A stretch of 64,000 bases of DNA from Cyprinodon diabolis (taxonomy: Eukaryota > Chordata > Actinopteri > Cyprinodontiformes > Cyprinodontidae). Positions 39,301-51,300 of this stretch are shown here, piece after piece. Every line of letters begins with the position of its first letter. Within the stretch, counting starts at the first letter, position 1. The notes beneath the pieces were generated by a model, which was not told the DNA's origin, made no database searches, and worked only from the letters and a program-made list of their open reading frames with translations. A program made the position numbers and the translations under genes. The DNA is taken from contig CM060065.1 in assembly GCA_030533445.1 (NCBI GenBank), forward strand, positions 2,189,710 to 2,253,709. The letters are read 5' to 3'.

Positions 39301-42300
39301 AGTCAGGACTAAACTCAGCCTGAGTTAACTCTAGTCAGCTCTAAACTCAGCCTGAGTTAACTCTAGTCAGGACTAAACTCAGCCTGAGTTAACTCTAGTC
39401 AGCTCTAAACTCAGCCTGAGTTAACTCTAGTCAGGTCGGAACTCAGCCTGAGTTAACTCTAGTCAGTCTAAACTCAGCCTGAGTTAACTCTAGTCAGGTC
39501 TAAACTCAGCCTAAGTTAACTCTAGTCAGTCTTAACTCAGCCTGAGTTAACTCTAGTCAGTCTTAACTTAGCCTGAGTTAACTCTAGTCAGGTCTGAACT
39601 CAGCCTGAGTTAACTCTAGTCAGGTCTAAACTCAGTCTGAGTTAACTCTAGTCAGTCTAAACTCAGCCTGAGTTAACTCGGCCTGAGTTAACTCTAGTCA
39701 GGTCTGAACTCAGCCTGAGTTAACTCTAGTCAGGTCTAAACTCAGCCTGAGTTAACTCTAGTCAGTCTAAAGTCAGCCTGAGTTAACTCTAGTCAGGACT
39801 AAACTCAGCCTGAGTTAACTCTAGTCAGCTCTAAACTCAGCCTGAGTTAACTCTAGTCAGGTCATAACTCAGCCTGAGTTAACTCTAGTCAGCTCTAAAC
39901 TCAGCCTGAGTTAACTCTAGTCAGGTCTAAACTCAGCCTGAGTTAACTCTAGTCAGCTCTAAATTCAGCCTGAGTTAACTCTAGTCAGTCTAAACTCAGC
40001 CTGAGTTAACTCTAGTCAGGTCTGTACTCAGCCTGAGTTAACTCTAGTCAGTCTAAACTCAGCCTGAGTTAACTCTAGTCAGGTCTAAACTCAGCCTGAG
40101 TTAACTCTAGTCAGTCTTAACTCAGCCTGAGTTAACTCTAGTCAGTCTAAACTCAGCCTGAGTTAACTCGGTCTGAGTTAACTCTAGTCAGGTCTGAACT
40201 CAGCCTGAGTTAACTCTAGTCAGGTCTGAACTCAGCCTGAGTTAACTCTAGTCAGGTCTGAACTCAGCCTGAGTTAACTCTAGTCAGGTCTAAACTCAGC
40301 CTATTTTAACTCTAGTCAGTCTTAACTCAGCCTGAGTTAACTCTAGTCAGTCTTAACTCAGCCTGAGTTAACTCTAGTCAGTCTAAACTCAGCCTGAGTT
40401 AACTTGGCCTGAGTTAACTCTAGTCAGGTCTGAACTCAGCCTGAGTTAACTCTAGTCAGGTCTGAACTCAGCCTGAGTTAACTCTAGTCAGGTCTGAACT
40501 CAGCCTGAGTTAACTCTAGTCAGGTCTAAACTCAGCCTGAGTTAACTCTAGTCAGTCTAAACTCAGCCTGAGTTAACTCTAGTCAGGACTAAACTCAGCC
40601 TGAGTTAACTCTAGTCAGTCTAAACTCAGCCTGAGTTAACTTGGCTTGAGTTAACTCTAGTCAGGTCTGAACTCAGCCTGAGTTAACTCTAGTCAGTCTT
40701 AACTCTGCCTGAGTTAACTCTAGTCAGTCTTAACTCTGCCTGAGTTAACTCTAGTCAGCTCTAAACTCAGCCTGAGTTAACTCTAGTCAGGACTAAACTC
40801 AGCCTGAGTTAACTCTAGTCAGCTCTAAACTCAGCCTGAGTTAACTCTAGTCAGGACTAAACTCAGCCTGAGTTAACTCTAGTCAGCTCTAAACTCAGCC
40901 TGAGTTAACTCTAGTCAGGTCGGAACTCAGCCTGAGTTAACTCTAGTCAGTCTAAACTCAGCCTGAGTTAACTCTAGTCAGGTCTAAACTCAGCCTAAGT
41001 TAACTCTAGTCAGTCTTAACTCAGCCTGAGTTAACTCTAGTCAGTCTTAACTTAGCCTGAGTTAACTCTAGTCAGGTCTGAACTCAGCCTGAGTTAACTC
41101 TAGTCAGGTCTAAACTCAGTCTGAGTTAACTCTAGTCAGTCTAAACTCAGCCTGAGTTAACTCGGCCTGAGTTAACTCTAGTCAGGTCTGAACTCAGCCT
41201 GAGTTAACTCTAGTCAGGTCTAAACTCAGCCTGAGTTAACTCTAGTCAGTCTAAAGTCAGCCTGAGTTAACTCTAGTCAGGACTAAACTCATCCTGAGTT
41301 AACTCTAGTCAGCTCTAAACTCAGCCTGAGTTAACTCTAGTCAGGTCATAACTCAGCCTGAGTTAACTCTAGTCAGCTCTAAACTCAGCCTGAGTTAACT
41401 CTAGTCAGGTCTAAACTCAGCCTGAGTTAACTCTAGTCAGCTCTAAATTCAGCCTGAGTTAACTCTAGTCAGTCTAAACTCAGCCTGAGTTAACTCTAGT
41501 CAGGTCTGTACTCAGCCTGAGTTAACTCTAGTCAGTCTAAACTCAGCCTGAGTTAACTCTAGTCAGGTCTAAACTCAGCCTGAGTTAACTCTAGTCAGTC
41601 TTAACTCAGCCTGAGTTAACTCTAGTCAGTCTAAACTCAGCCTGAGTTAACTCGGTCTGAGTTAACTCTAGTCAGGTCTGAACTCAGCCTGAGTTAACTC
41701 TAGTCAGGTCTGAACTCAGCCTGAGTTAACTCTAGTCAGGTCTGAACTCAGCCGGAGTTAACTCTAGTCAGGTCTGAACTCAGCCTGAGTTAACTCTAGT
41801 CAGGTCTAAACTCAGCCTATTTTAACTCTAGTCAGTCTTAACTCAGCCTGAGTTAACTCTAGTCAGTCTTAACTCAGCCTGAGTATACTCTAGTCAGTCT
41901 AAACTCAGCCTGAGTTAACTTGGCCTGAGTTAACTCTAGTCAGGTCTGAACTCAGCCTGAGTTAACTCTAGTCAGGTCTGAACTCAGCCTGAGTTAACTC
42001 TAGTCAGGTCTGAACTCAGCCTGAGTTAACTCTAGTCAGTCTAAACTCAGCCTGAGTTAACTCTAGTCAGGACTAAACTCAGCCTGAGTTAACTCTAGTC
42101 AGTCTAAACTCAGCCTGAGTTAACTCTAGTCAGGACTAAACTCAGCCTGAGTTAACTCTAGTCAGCTCTAAACTCAGCCTGAGTTAACTCTAGTCAGCTC
42201 TAAACTCAGCCTGAGTTAACTCTAGTCAGGTCTAAACTCAGCCTGAGTTAACTCTAGTCAGTCTTAACTCAGCCTGAGTTAACTCTAGTCAGTCTGAACT

Positions 42301-45300
42301 CAGCCTGAGTTAACTCGGCCTGAGTTAACTCTAGTCAGGTCTGAACTCAGTCTGAGTTAACTCTAGTCAGTCTAAACTCAGCCTGAGTTAACTCTAGTCA
42401 GGTCTAAACTCAGTCTGAGTTAACTCTAGTCAGTCTAAACTCGGCCTGAGTTAACTCTAGTCAGGTCTGAACTCAGCCTGAGTTAACTCTAGTCAGGTCT
42501 GAACTCAGCCTGAGTTAACTCTAGTCAGGTCTAAACTCAGCCTGAGTTAACTCTAGTCAGTCTTAACTCAGCCTGAGTTAACTCTAGTCAGTCTTAACTC
42601 AGCCTGAGTTAACTCTAGTCAGTCTTAACTCAGCCTGAGTTAACTCTAGCCAGGTCTAAACTCAGCCTGAGTTAACTCTAGTCAGCTCTAAACTCAGCCT
42701 GAGTTAACTCTAGTCAGCTCTAAACTCAGCCTGAGTTAACTCTAGTCAGTCTTAACTCAGCCTGAGTTAACTCTAGTCAGTCTTAACTCAGCCTGAGTTA
42801 ACTCTAGTCAGTCTGAACTCAGCCTGAGTTAACTCGGCCTGAGTTAACTCTAGTCAGGTCTGAACTCAGTCTGAGTTAACTCTAGTCAGTCTAAACTCAG
42901 CCTGAGTTAACTCTAGTCAGGTCTAAACTCAGTCTGAGTTAACTCTAGTCAGTCTAAACTCGGCCTGAGTTAACTCTAGTCAGGTCTGAACTCAGCCTGA
43001 GTTAACTCTAGTCAGGTCTGAACTCAGCCTGAGTTAACTCTAGTCAGGTCTAAACTCAGCCTGAGTTAACTCTAGTCAGTCTTAACTCAGCCTGAGTTAA
43101 CTCTAGTCAGTCTTAACTCAGCCTGAGTTAACTCTAGTCAGTCTAAACTCAGCCTGAGTTAACTCGGCCTGAGTTAACTCTAGTCAGGTCTGAACTCAGC
43201 CTGAGTTAACTCTAGTCAGTCTTAACTCTGCCTGAGTTAACTCTAGTCAGTCTAAACTCAGCCTGAGTTAACTCGGCCTGAGTTAACTCTAGTCAGGTCT
43301 GAACTCAGTCTGAGTTAACTCTAGTCAGTCTAAACTCAGCCTGAGTTAACTCTTGTCAGGTCTGAACTCAGCCTGAGTTAACTCTAGTCAGGTCTAAACC
43401 CAGCCTGAGTTAACTCTAGTCAGTCTAAACTCAGCCTGAGTTAACTCTAGTCAGTCTAAACTCAGCCTGAGTTAACTCTAGTCAGGTCTAAACTCAGCCT
43501 GAGTTAACTCTAGTCAGGTCTGAACTCAGCCTGAGTTAACTCTAGCCAGGTCTGAACTCAGCCTGAGTTAACTGTAGTCAGTCTAAACTCAGCCTGAGTT
43601 AACTCGGCCTGAGTTAACTCTAGTCAGGTCTAAACTCAGCCTGAGTTAACTCTAGTCAGGTCTGAACTCAGCCTGAGTTAACTGTAGTCAGGTCTGAACT
43701 CAGCCTGAGTTAACTCTAGTCAGGTCTAAACTCAGCCTGAGTTAACTCTAGTCAGTCTAAACTCAGCCTGAGTTAACTCTAGTCAGGACTAAACTCAGCC
43801 TGAGTTAACTCTAGTCAGCTCTAAACTCAGCCTGAGTTAACTCTAGTCAGGTCTGAACTCAGCCTGAGTTAACTCTAGTCAGTCTAAACTCAGCCTGAGT
43901 TAACTCTAGTCAGGTCTAAACTCAGCCTATTTTAACTCTAGTCAGTCTTAACTCAGCCTGAGTTAACTCTAGTCAGTCTTAACTCAGCCTGAGTTAACTC
44001 TAGTCAGTCTAAACTCAGCCTGAGTTAACTTGGCCTGAGTTAACTCTAGTCAGGTCTGAACTCAGCCTGAGTTAACTCTAGTCAGGTCTGAACTCAGCCT
44101 GAGTTAACTCTAGTCAGGTCTAAACTCAGCCTGAGTTAACTCTAGTCAGTCTTAACTTAGCCTGAGTTAACTCTAGTCAGTCTTAACTCAGCCTGAGTTA
44201 ACTCTAGTCAGTCTAAACTCAGCCTGAGTTAACTTGGCCTGAGTTAACTCTAGTCAGGTCTGAACTCAGCCTGAGTTAACTCTAGTCAGGTCTGAACTCA
44301 GCCTGAGTTAACTCTAGTCAGGTCTGAACTCAGCCTGAGTTAACTCTAGTCAGGTCTAAACTCAGCCTGAGTTAACTCTAGTCAGTCTAAACTCAGCCTG
44401 AGTTAACTCTAGTCAGGACTAAACTCAGCCTGAGTTAACTCTAGTCAGTCTAAACTCAGCCTGAGTTAACTCTAGTCAGGACTAAACTCAGCCTGAGTTA
44501 ACTCTAGTCAGCTCTAAACTCAGCCTGAGTTAACTCTAGTCAGCTCTAAACTCAGCCTGAGTTAACTCTAGTCAGGTCTGAACTCAGCCTGAGTTAACTC
44601 TAGTCAGTCTAAACTCAGCCTGAGTTAACTCTAGTCAGGTCTAAACTCAGCCTATGTTAACTCTAGTCAGTCTTAACTCAGCCTGAGTTAACTCTAGTCA
44701 GTCTTAACTCAGCCTGAGTTAACTCTAGTCAGTCTAAACTCAGCCTGAGTTAACTCTAATCAGGTCTGAACTCAGCCTGAGTTAACTCTAGTCAGGTCTG
44801 AACTCAGCCTGAGTTAACTCTAGTCAGGTCTAAACTCAGCCTGAGTTAACTCTAGTCAGTCTTAACTTAGCCTGAGTTAACTCTAGTCAGTCTTAACTCA
44901 GCCTGAGTTAACTCTAGTCAGTCTAAACTCAGCCTGAGTTAACTTGGCCTGAGTTAACTCTAGTCAGGTCTGAACTCAGCCTGAGTTAACTCTAGTCAGT
45001 CTTAACTCTGCCTGAGTTAACTCTAGTCAGTCTTAACTCTGCCTGAGTTAACTCTAGTCAGCTCTAAACTCAGCCTGAGTTAACTCTAGTCAGGACTAAA
45101 CTCAGCCTGAGTTAACTCTAGTCAGCTCTAAACTCAGCCTGAGTTAACTCTAGTCAGGACTAAACTCAGCCTGAGTTAACTCTAGTCAGCTCTAAACTCA
45201 GCCTGATTTAACTCTAGTCAGGTCGGAACTCAGCCTGAGTTAACTCTAGTCAGTCTAAACTCAGCCTGAGTTAACTCTAGTCAGGTCTAAACTCAGCCTA

Positions 45301-48300
45301 AGTTAACTCTAGTCAGTCTTAACTCAGCCTGAGTTAACTCTAGTCAGTCTTAACTTAGCCTGAGTTAACTCTAGTCAGGTCTGAACTCAGCCTGAGTTAA
45401 CTCTAGTCAGTCTTAACTCAGGCTGAGTTAACTCTAGTCAGTCTAAACTCAGCCTGAGTTAACTCTAGTCAGGTCTAAACTCAGTCTGAGTTAACTCTAG
45501 TCAGTCTAAACTCAGCCTGAGTTAACTCGGCCTGAGTTAACTCTAGTCAGGTCTGAACTCAGCCTGAGTTAACTCTAGTCAGGTCTAAACTCAGCCTGAG
45601 TTAACTCTAGTCAGTCTAAAGTCAGCCTGAGTTAACTCTAGTCAGGACTAAACTCAGCCTGAGTTAACTCTAGTCAGCTCTAAACTCAGCCTGAGTTAAC
45701 TCTAGTCAGGTCATAACTCAGCCTGAGTTAACTCTAGTCAGCTCTAAACTCAGCCTGAGTTAACTCTAGTCAGGTCTAAACTCAGCCTGAGTTAACTCTA
45801 GTCAGCTCTAAATTCAGCCTGAGTTAACTCTAGTCAGTCTAAACTCAGCCTGAGTTAACTCTAGTCAGGTCTGTACTCAGCCTGAGTTAACTCTAGTCAG
45901 TCTAAACTCAGCCTGAGTTAACTCTAGTCAGGTCTAAACTCAGCCTGAGTTAACTCTAGTCAGTCTTAACTCAGCCTGAGTTAACTCTAGTCAGTCTAAA
46001 CTCAGCCTGAGTTAACTCGGTCTGAGTTAACTCTAGTCAGGTCTGAACTCAGCCTGAGTTAACTCTAGTCAGGTCTGAACTCAGCCTGAGTTAACTCTAG
46101 TCAGGTCTGAACTCAGCCTGAGTTAACTCGGCCTGAGTTAACTCTAGTCAGGTCTGAACTCAGCCTGAGTTAACTCTAGTCAGTCTAAACTCAGCCTGAG
46201 TTAACTCTAGTCAGGTCTAAACTCAGCCTGAGTTAACTCTAGTCAGGTCTAAACTCAGCCTGAGTTAACTCTAGTCAGTCTTAACTCAGTCTGAGTTAAC
46301 TCTAGTCAGGTCTGAATTCAGCCTGAGTTAACTCTAGTCAGGTCTGAACTCAGCCTGCGTTAACCCTAGTCAGGTCTTAATAACGCTGATCGTAGTTCTT
46401 CACTGCAGAAATAATCTAGATACAAGTAAAGATGTTTTAAATTAAGTGTATCCTTAGTTTCAACAGTTAAATAAGATGATCTGCCAATGGAATTAGTGTT
46501 TTACACTTAAAATAAGATAATTAGATAATATAAACTAGAAATAAGACAATGCATTTTTATTTCTTATTTTAAATTTTCATTTTCCATTGGCAAAGTTCTC
46601 ACTACCTCCTCAATCCAAGAACAAATGCACTAATTTAAGAAAAAATGACGCGTTTATATTTTTGCAGCGTTCTTCCTCTGTCCTCCTGTGTTAGGAGTCT
46701 GGATCGGAACGATCATTTAAAATCCATCCTCATTTTGGCGTTTAAACAGTCTGTGTCGGGGAAGGAGGAGGAGCCTCTCGGCATCACTGGTTCAGCAGCC
46801 AATCAGCTTCAGACTATTTAAAATGACTCTTCTAGAAGTCTGAAGTCGACTTCTAGTCTTTGTTGTTTCTTTTCCATTAAATCTCTTAAAGTTGGACCGT
46901 CTGAGTCAGTAAGATTATGTTGTCCGTCATGAAGAATAAAGTAGATAAAGAAATTTGATTTTATTCATGTGTCCACTGGAAATGGTAACAGTCTGTATCT
47001 CCAGACCCTCTCAGGGTTCCTCCAGCATATTTTGAGTTTTTACAACCAAAAAAAAAAAACAGTCAGTACCGAACTTTTCCTCAAAGCCACATTTCATCCA
47101 CAGGAAATCAGTGTTAGGGATTAAAGGAAACCACAGACTGAGGGATTAACAGCAGATAATCCAGACGATCCCAGGTGCTAATCCCTTTTATTAAATATAA
47201 TCCTCCTACTTCATAATATTTCTACATTTATTTATTTTCTGATAGCGTAAAAAATAAGAATTTGGAGACTAAAACCTGCTCAGAAACAATTTATACTTTC
47301 CTATTTTAGAACAGATTAAATTTGTTGGATTTTTGTGTAGTTTCAAATTTGACCTACATCTGAACAGCCTGTAGTGTACTTTCACTCTTTTCTCTCCTTT
47401 TCACTCTTTCTTTTACTATTTTTCACTCTCCTCTCTTTATTCCTTTTCACTCTTATCTCCTTTTCTTTCTTTTTCCTCTTTTCTCTCCTTTTTGCTTTTT
47501 TCCCTCGTCTCCTTTTCACTCGTCTGATGCGTTTCAGCTGCTGTCTCGTGTCTCCCCAGTTATCCAGTTCGGCATGGTGACTCTCTTCGTGGCGTCCTTC
47601 CCTCTGGCGCCGCTCTTCGCTCTTCTAAATAACATCATTGAAATCCGTCTGGATGCTAAGAAGTTCGTGATGGAGCTGCGCAGACCGATTGCAGCCAAAG
47701 CCAAGGACATCGGTGCGTGTTTGTTGATTTTAAAGTCTGGGCTGATAAAGTGGAAGACATGTTTGGATTCAAACAGCTTCCTGCCACAGTTTCTGCTTTG
47801 CTGTCTCTGTTTAGGAACAGGTTGAGTCTGAGCTGCTCAGGAGGAAGAAAAGTCAGAAATCAAAGATACGCAGTCAGAGGATTACAAAGTAAATGTGGGG
47901 ATTTTCTAGAGGATAGCAGGTTAACACCTCATGTAAATCCGTTCCCATGGTAACCTCCCCCAGAACAAGACTTTTCAGACCCTGCCTTCTCATTTGAGGC
48001 CGTGATGAGCTCCATCTGGTGGTACCAGGACATCATAACACTCAGTTCACTGAAAACAGGATGGTGGGGATACAAAAAAGCAACCAAACTTCAGTTTGAT
48101 ATGAGCTGTATCCTTTCTGTCCCTCAGAAAGACAGGAGGACAGGATTTATTTAGGAGGAGCACATCATGCACTTGGACCAAGTCAATGTATTAAAATTCA
48201 ATTCAATTCAGTTTATTTATATAGCGCCAAATTCACAACACGTCATCTCAAGGCACTTTACAGTTCAACCAGATCATACAGTCAAATTGATACAAAGTTT

Positions 48301-51300
48301 TCTATCTAAGGAAAACCAGCTGATTGCATCGACTCATTGACTCTTCAGCAATCCCTCACACTAAGCATGCTTGTAGAGACAGTGGAGAGGAAAAACTCCC
48401 TTTTAACAGGAAGAAACCTCCAGCAGAACCAGGCTCAGTGCGAGCGGCCATCTGCTGAGGCCCACTGGGGTTCAAGGAGACAGAAGCAGACATAGAAAAA
48501 GAAGCATAGATACAAAAGGCAACTGTAAACCAGCTCCACAGGCGGCCCCGTCCAGGAAACACACAGCCAGGCAGACGAGCTCCGAGCCAGCTCCCATATC
48601 AGAGGATGAAGAGAGCACATCCAGTTAGTCACAGTCAGAGAAACAGGACTACACTGGAAAACAGACCAAGCTCCAACATCTAGAAACAAAGGTGTTGATG
48701 GCAGCAGCACAGCTGATATTTCTCTCCAGGATGGAGTCACAGCCAAACAGGAACAGACCAGATGAAGCTACTATGAGAAAAAGCAGAGAGAGCAGAACGT
48801 TAGAGATTGAACTAACAGATTCTGCAGAGTGGGAGAAGAGAGAGAGAATGAAGCAGAATGATGAAAAAGGGGTCCCTATGTCCTCCAGCAGTCTAAGCCT
48901 ATAGCAGCAGAACTATAGAGATAGCTCAGGATAACCTGAGCCACTCTAACTAGAAGCTTTATCAAAAAGGAAAGTTTTAAGCCTAGCCTTAAAAGTAGAC
49001 AGGGTGTCTGCCTCACGGACTAAAACTGGTAGTTGGTTCCATAGGAGAGGAGCCTGAGAACTAAAAGATCTGCCTCCCATTCTACTTTTAGAAATTCTAG
49101 GAACCACTAGTAAACCTGCAGATTGAGAGCGAAGTGCTCTGTTAGGAACATAAGGAACAATCAGATCTCTGATATCAGATGGAGCTTGGCCATTTAAGGC
49201 TTTATATGTGAGAAGGAGGATTTTAAATTCTATTCTTGATTTAACAGGAAGCCAATGAAGAGAAGCCAGGATAGGAGAGATATGATCTCTCTTTTTCATT
49301 TTCATCAGAACTCTGGCTGCAGCATTTTGGATCAGCTGAAGGCTTTTAACTACAGTTTGTGGACTTCCTGATAGTAAAGAATTACAATAGTCCAGCCTTG
49401 AAGTAACAAATGCATGGACTAGTTTCTCAGCATCACCCCTGGACCGGAGATTTCTAATTTTTGCAATGTTCCTCAGATGAAAGAAGGAAATTCTAGAAAC
49501 CTCTTTGATCTGGGATTTAAATGACAGGTCCTGATGAAAAATAACACCAAGATTTTTTACTTTATTATCTGAAATCAGTTTAATCCCATCCAAATGAAGT
49601 GACTGGCTAATCAGCTTCTTTTTCAGAGACTCTGGTCCAAAGACTATAACTTCTGTTTTGTCTGCATTCAGAAGCAGAAAGTTAAGAGTCATCCAGGTTT
49701 TTATGTCTTCAGACATGCCTGTAATCTATGTAATGGGTTAGCTTCATCTGGATTTATAGACAGATATAGCTGGGTATCATCAGCATAACAGTGGAAATTA
49801 ATCCCATGCTGTCTAATAACTCTACCAATTGGGAGCATGTATAAAGTAAAGAGAATTGGTCCTAGCACTGATCCCTGTGGTACTCCACAGGTAACCTTTG
49901 AGCGTGAGGAAGATCTATCATTAACATGAACAAACTGAATTCGATCAGATAGATCAGATTTAAACCAGTCTAGTGCTGTTCCTTTAATTCCAACAAAATA
50001 TTCAAGTCTTTCTAAAAGAATATTATGGTCAACTGTATCAAATGCAGCACTAAGATCCAACAGGACGAGCACAGATACAAGTCCATTATCTGAGGCCATG
50101 AGAATATCATTAGTGACTTTCACCAGAGCTGTTTCAGTGCTATGATGAGCTCTAAAGCCAGACTGAAACTCTTCAAAATGTTCATTATGGTGTAAGTGAT
50201 CGCAAACTTGTTTGGCAACTACTTTCTCAAGAATTTTAGACAAGAAAGAAAAATTGGATATAGGTCTATAATTGACCAAGTCATCTGGGTCAAGAGACGG
50301 TTTCTTAAGCAGAGGTTTAATTACAGCAACCTTAAAAGCTTTAGGTACATATCCCTGTAACAGAGATAGATTAATCACATCTAAAATGGAGGAGGAGATC
50401 AAAGGGAATACCTCCTTAAATAACCTGGTTGGAACTGGATCTAACATACAAGTTGAAGGCTTAGATGAAGACAATAATTTTGCTAATTCAGAAAGTTCAA
50501 CTGGATCAAAAAAGTCTAAACCCGGTTCAGATTCCATGACTACCTCAGATACAATCGCGGATAGAGGAGTGCTTATGATCTTATTTTTAATGAGATCAAT
50601 CTTATTTATAAAGAATTCCATAAAATCATTGCTGCTAAGAGCAGGTGGAATGGACGGTTCAACAGAGCTATGGCTCTGGGTGAGTTTGGCAACTGTATTA
50701 AAAGGAAATCTAGGATTATTCTTATTCTCCTCTATTAATGAGGAGAAGTATGCTGCTCTTGCTTTACAAAGGGTCCTCTTATACAGCAGTAAACCATTTT
50801 TCCAGACTAGGAAGGACTCCCGCAGGCCTGTGGAGTGATATTTTCTCTCCAGTTTCCTAGCATTTTGCTTCAAAGTACGCAGCTCTGCATTAAACCAAGG
50901 AGCAAGCTTTCTATTTTCAACGGTTTTCATTTTCAAGGGAGCTGCGTTGTCTAAGGCAGTACGCAGAGAACTAGCAACCCCATCAACAAAATCATCAACC
51001 TGTAAAGGGGAATAAGCTATGCTTTTGCACTCTGCAGCACTGCTCAGCGACACAGAGGAGAGAGAAAGTGAAGCAGATTCTTTAACATTTACAACTGCAC
51101 TATCTGATAAAGATCTACTAAAATTGAACCTTCTTTTGGGGGAGGAGAACTCTGTTAAATTAATCCTGAAGGTTATTAGAAAGTGGTCAGAGAGGACAGG
51201 GTTGTGAGGAAATGCTTTTATTTCTTCACATTCTATGCCGTATGTCAGCACAAGATCCAAAGTATGAAGATGAGAATGTGTGGCACTATTCACATTTTGA

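Noticed and set aside
33088..46379. CRISPR array
   Set aside because: Repeats are contiguous with no unique spacers, units vary gradually and the host is a vertebrate.
33088..46379. Telomeric or centromeric satellite
   Set aside because: The unit is not TTAGGG-like, and the array is flanked on both sides by consecutive exons of one gene. A misjoin cannot be excluded but is not needed.
47971..48155. Frame reading [18 protein letters not shown], considered as an ion-channel pore exon
   Set aside because: The resemblance to potassium-channel pore helices is superficial: no TxGYG filter and no supporting splice structure.
50272..50838. 188-codon plus-strand frame
   Set aside because: It is antisense to the reverse transcriptase frame of the minus-strand LINE and has no recognisable domain.
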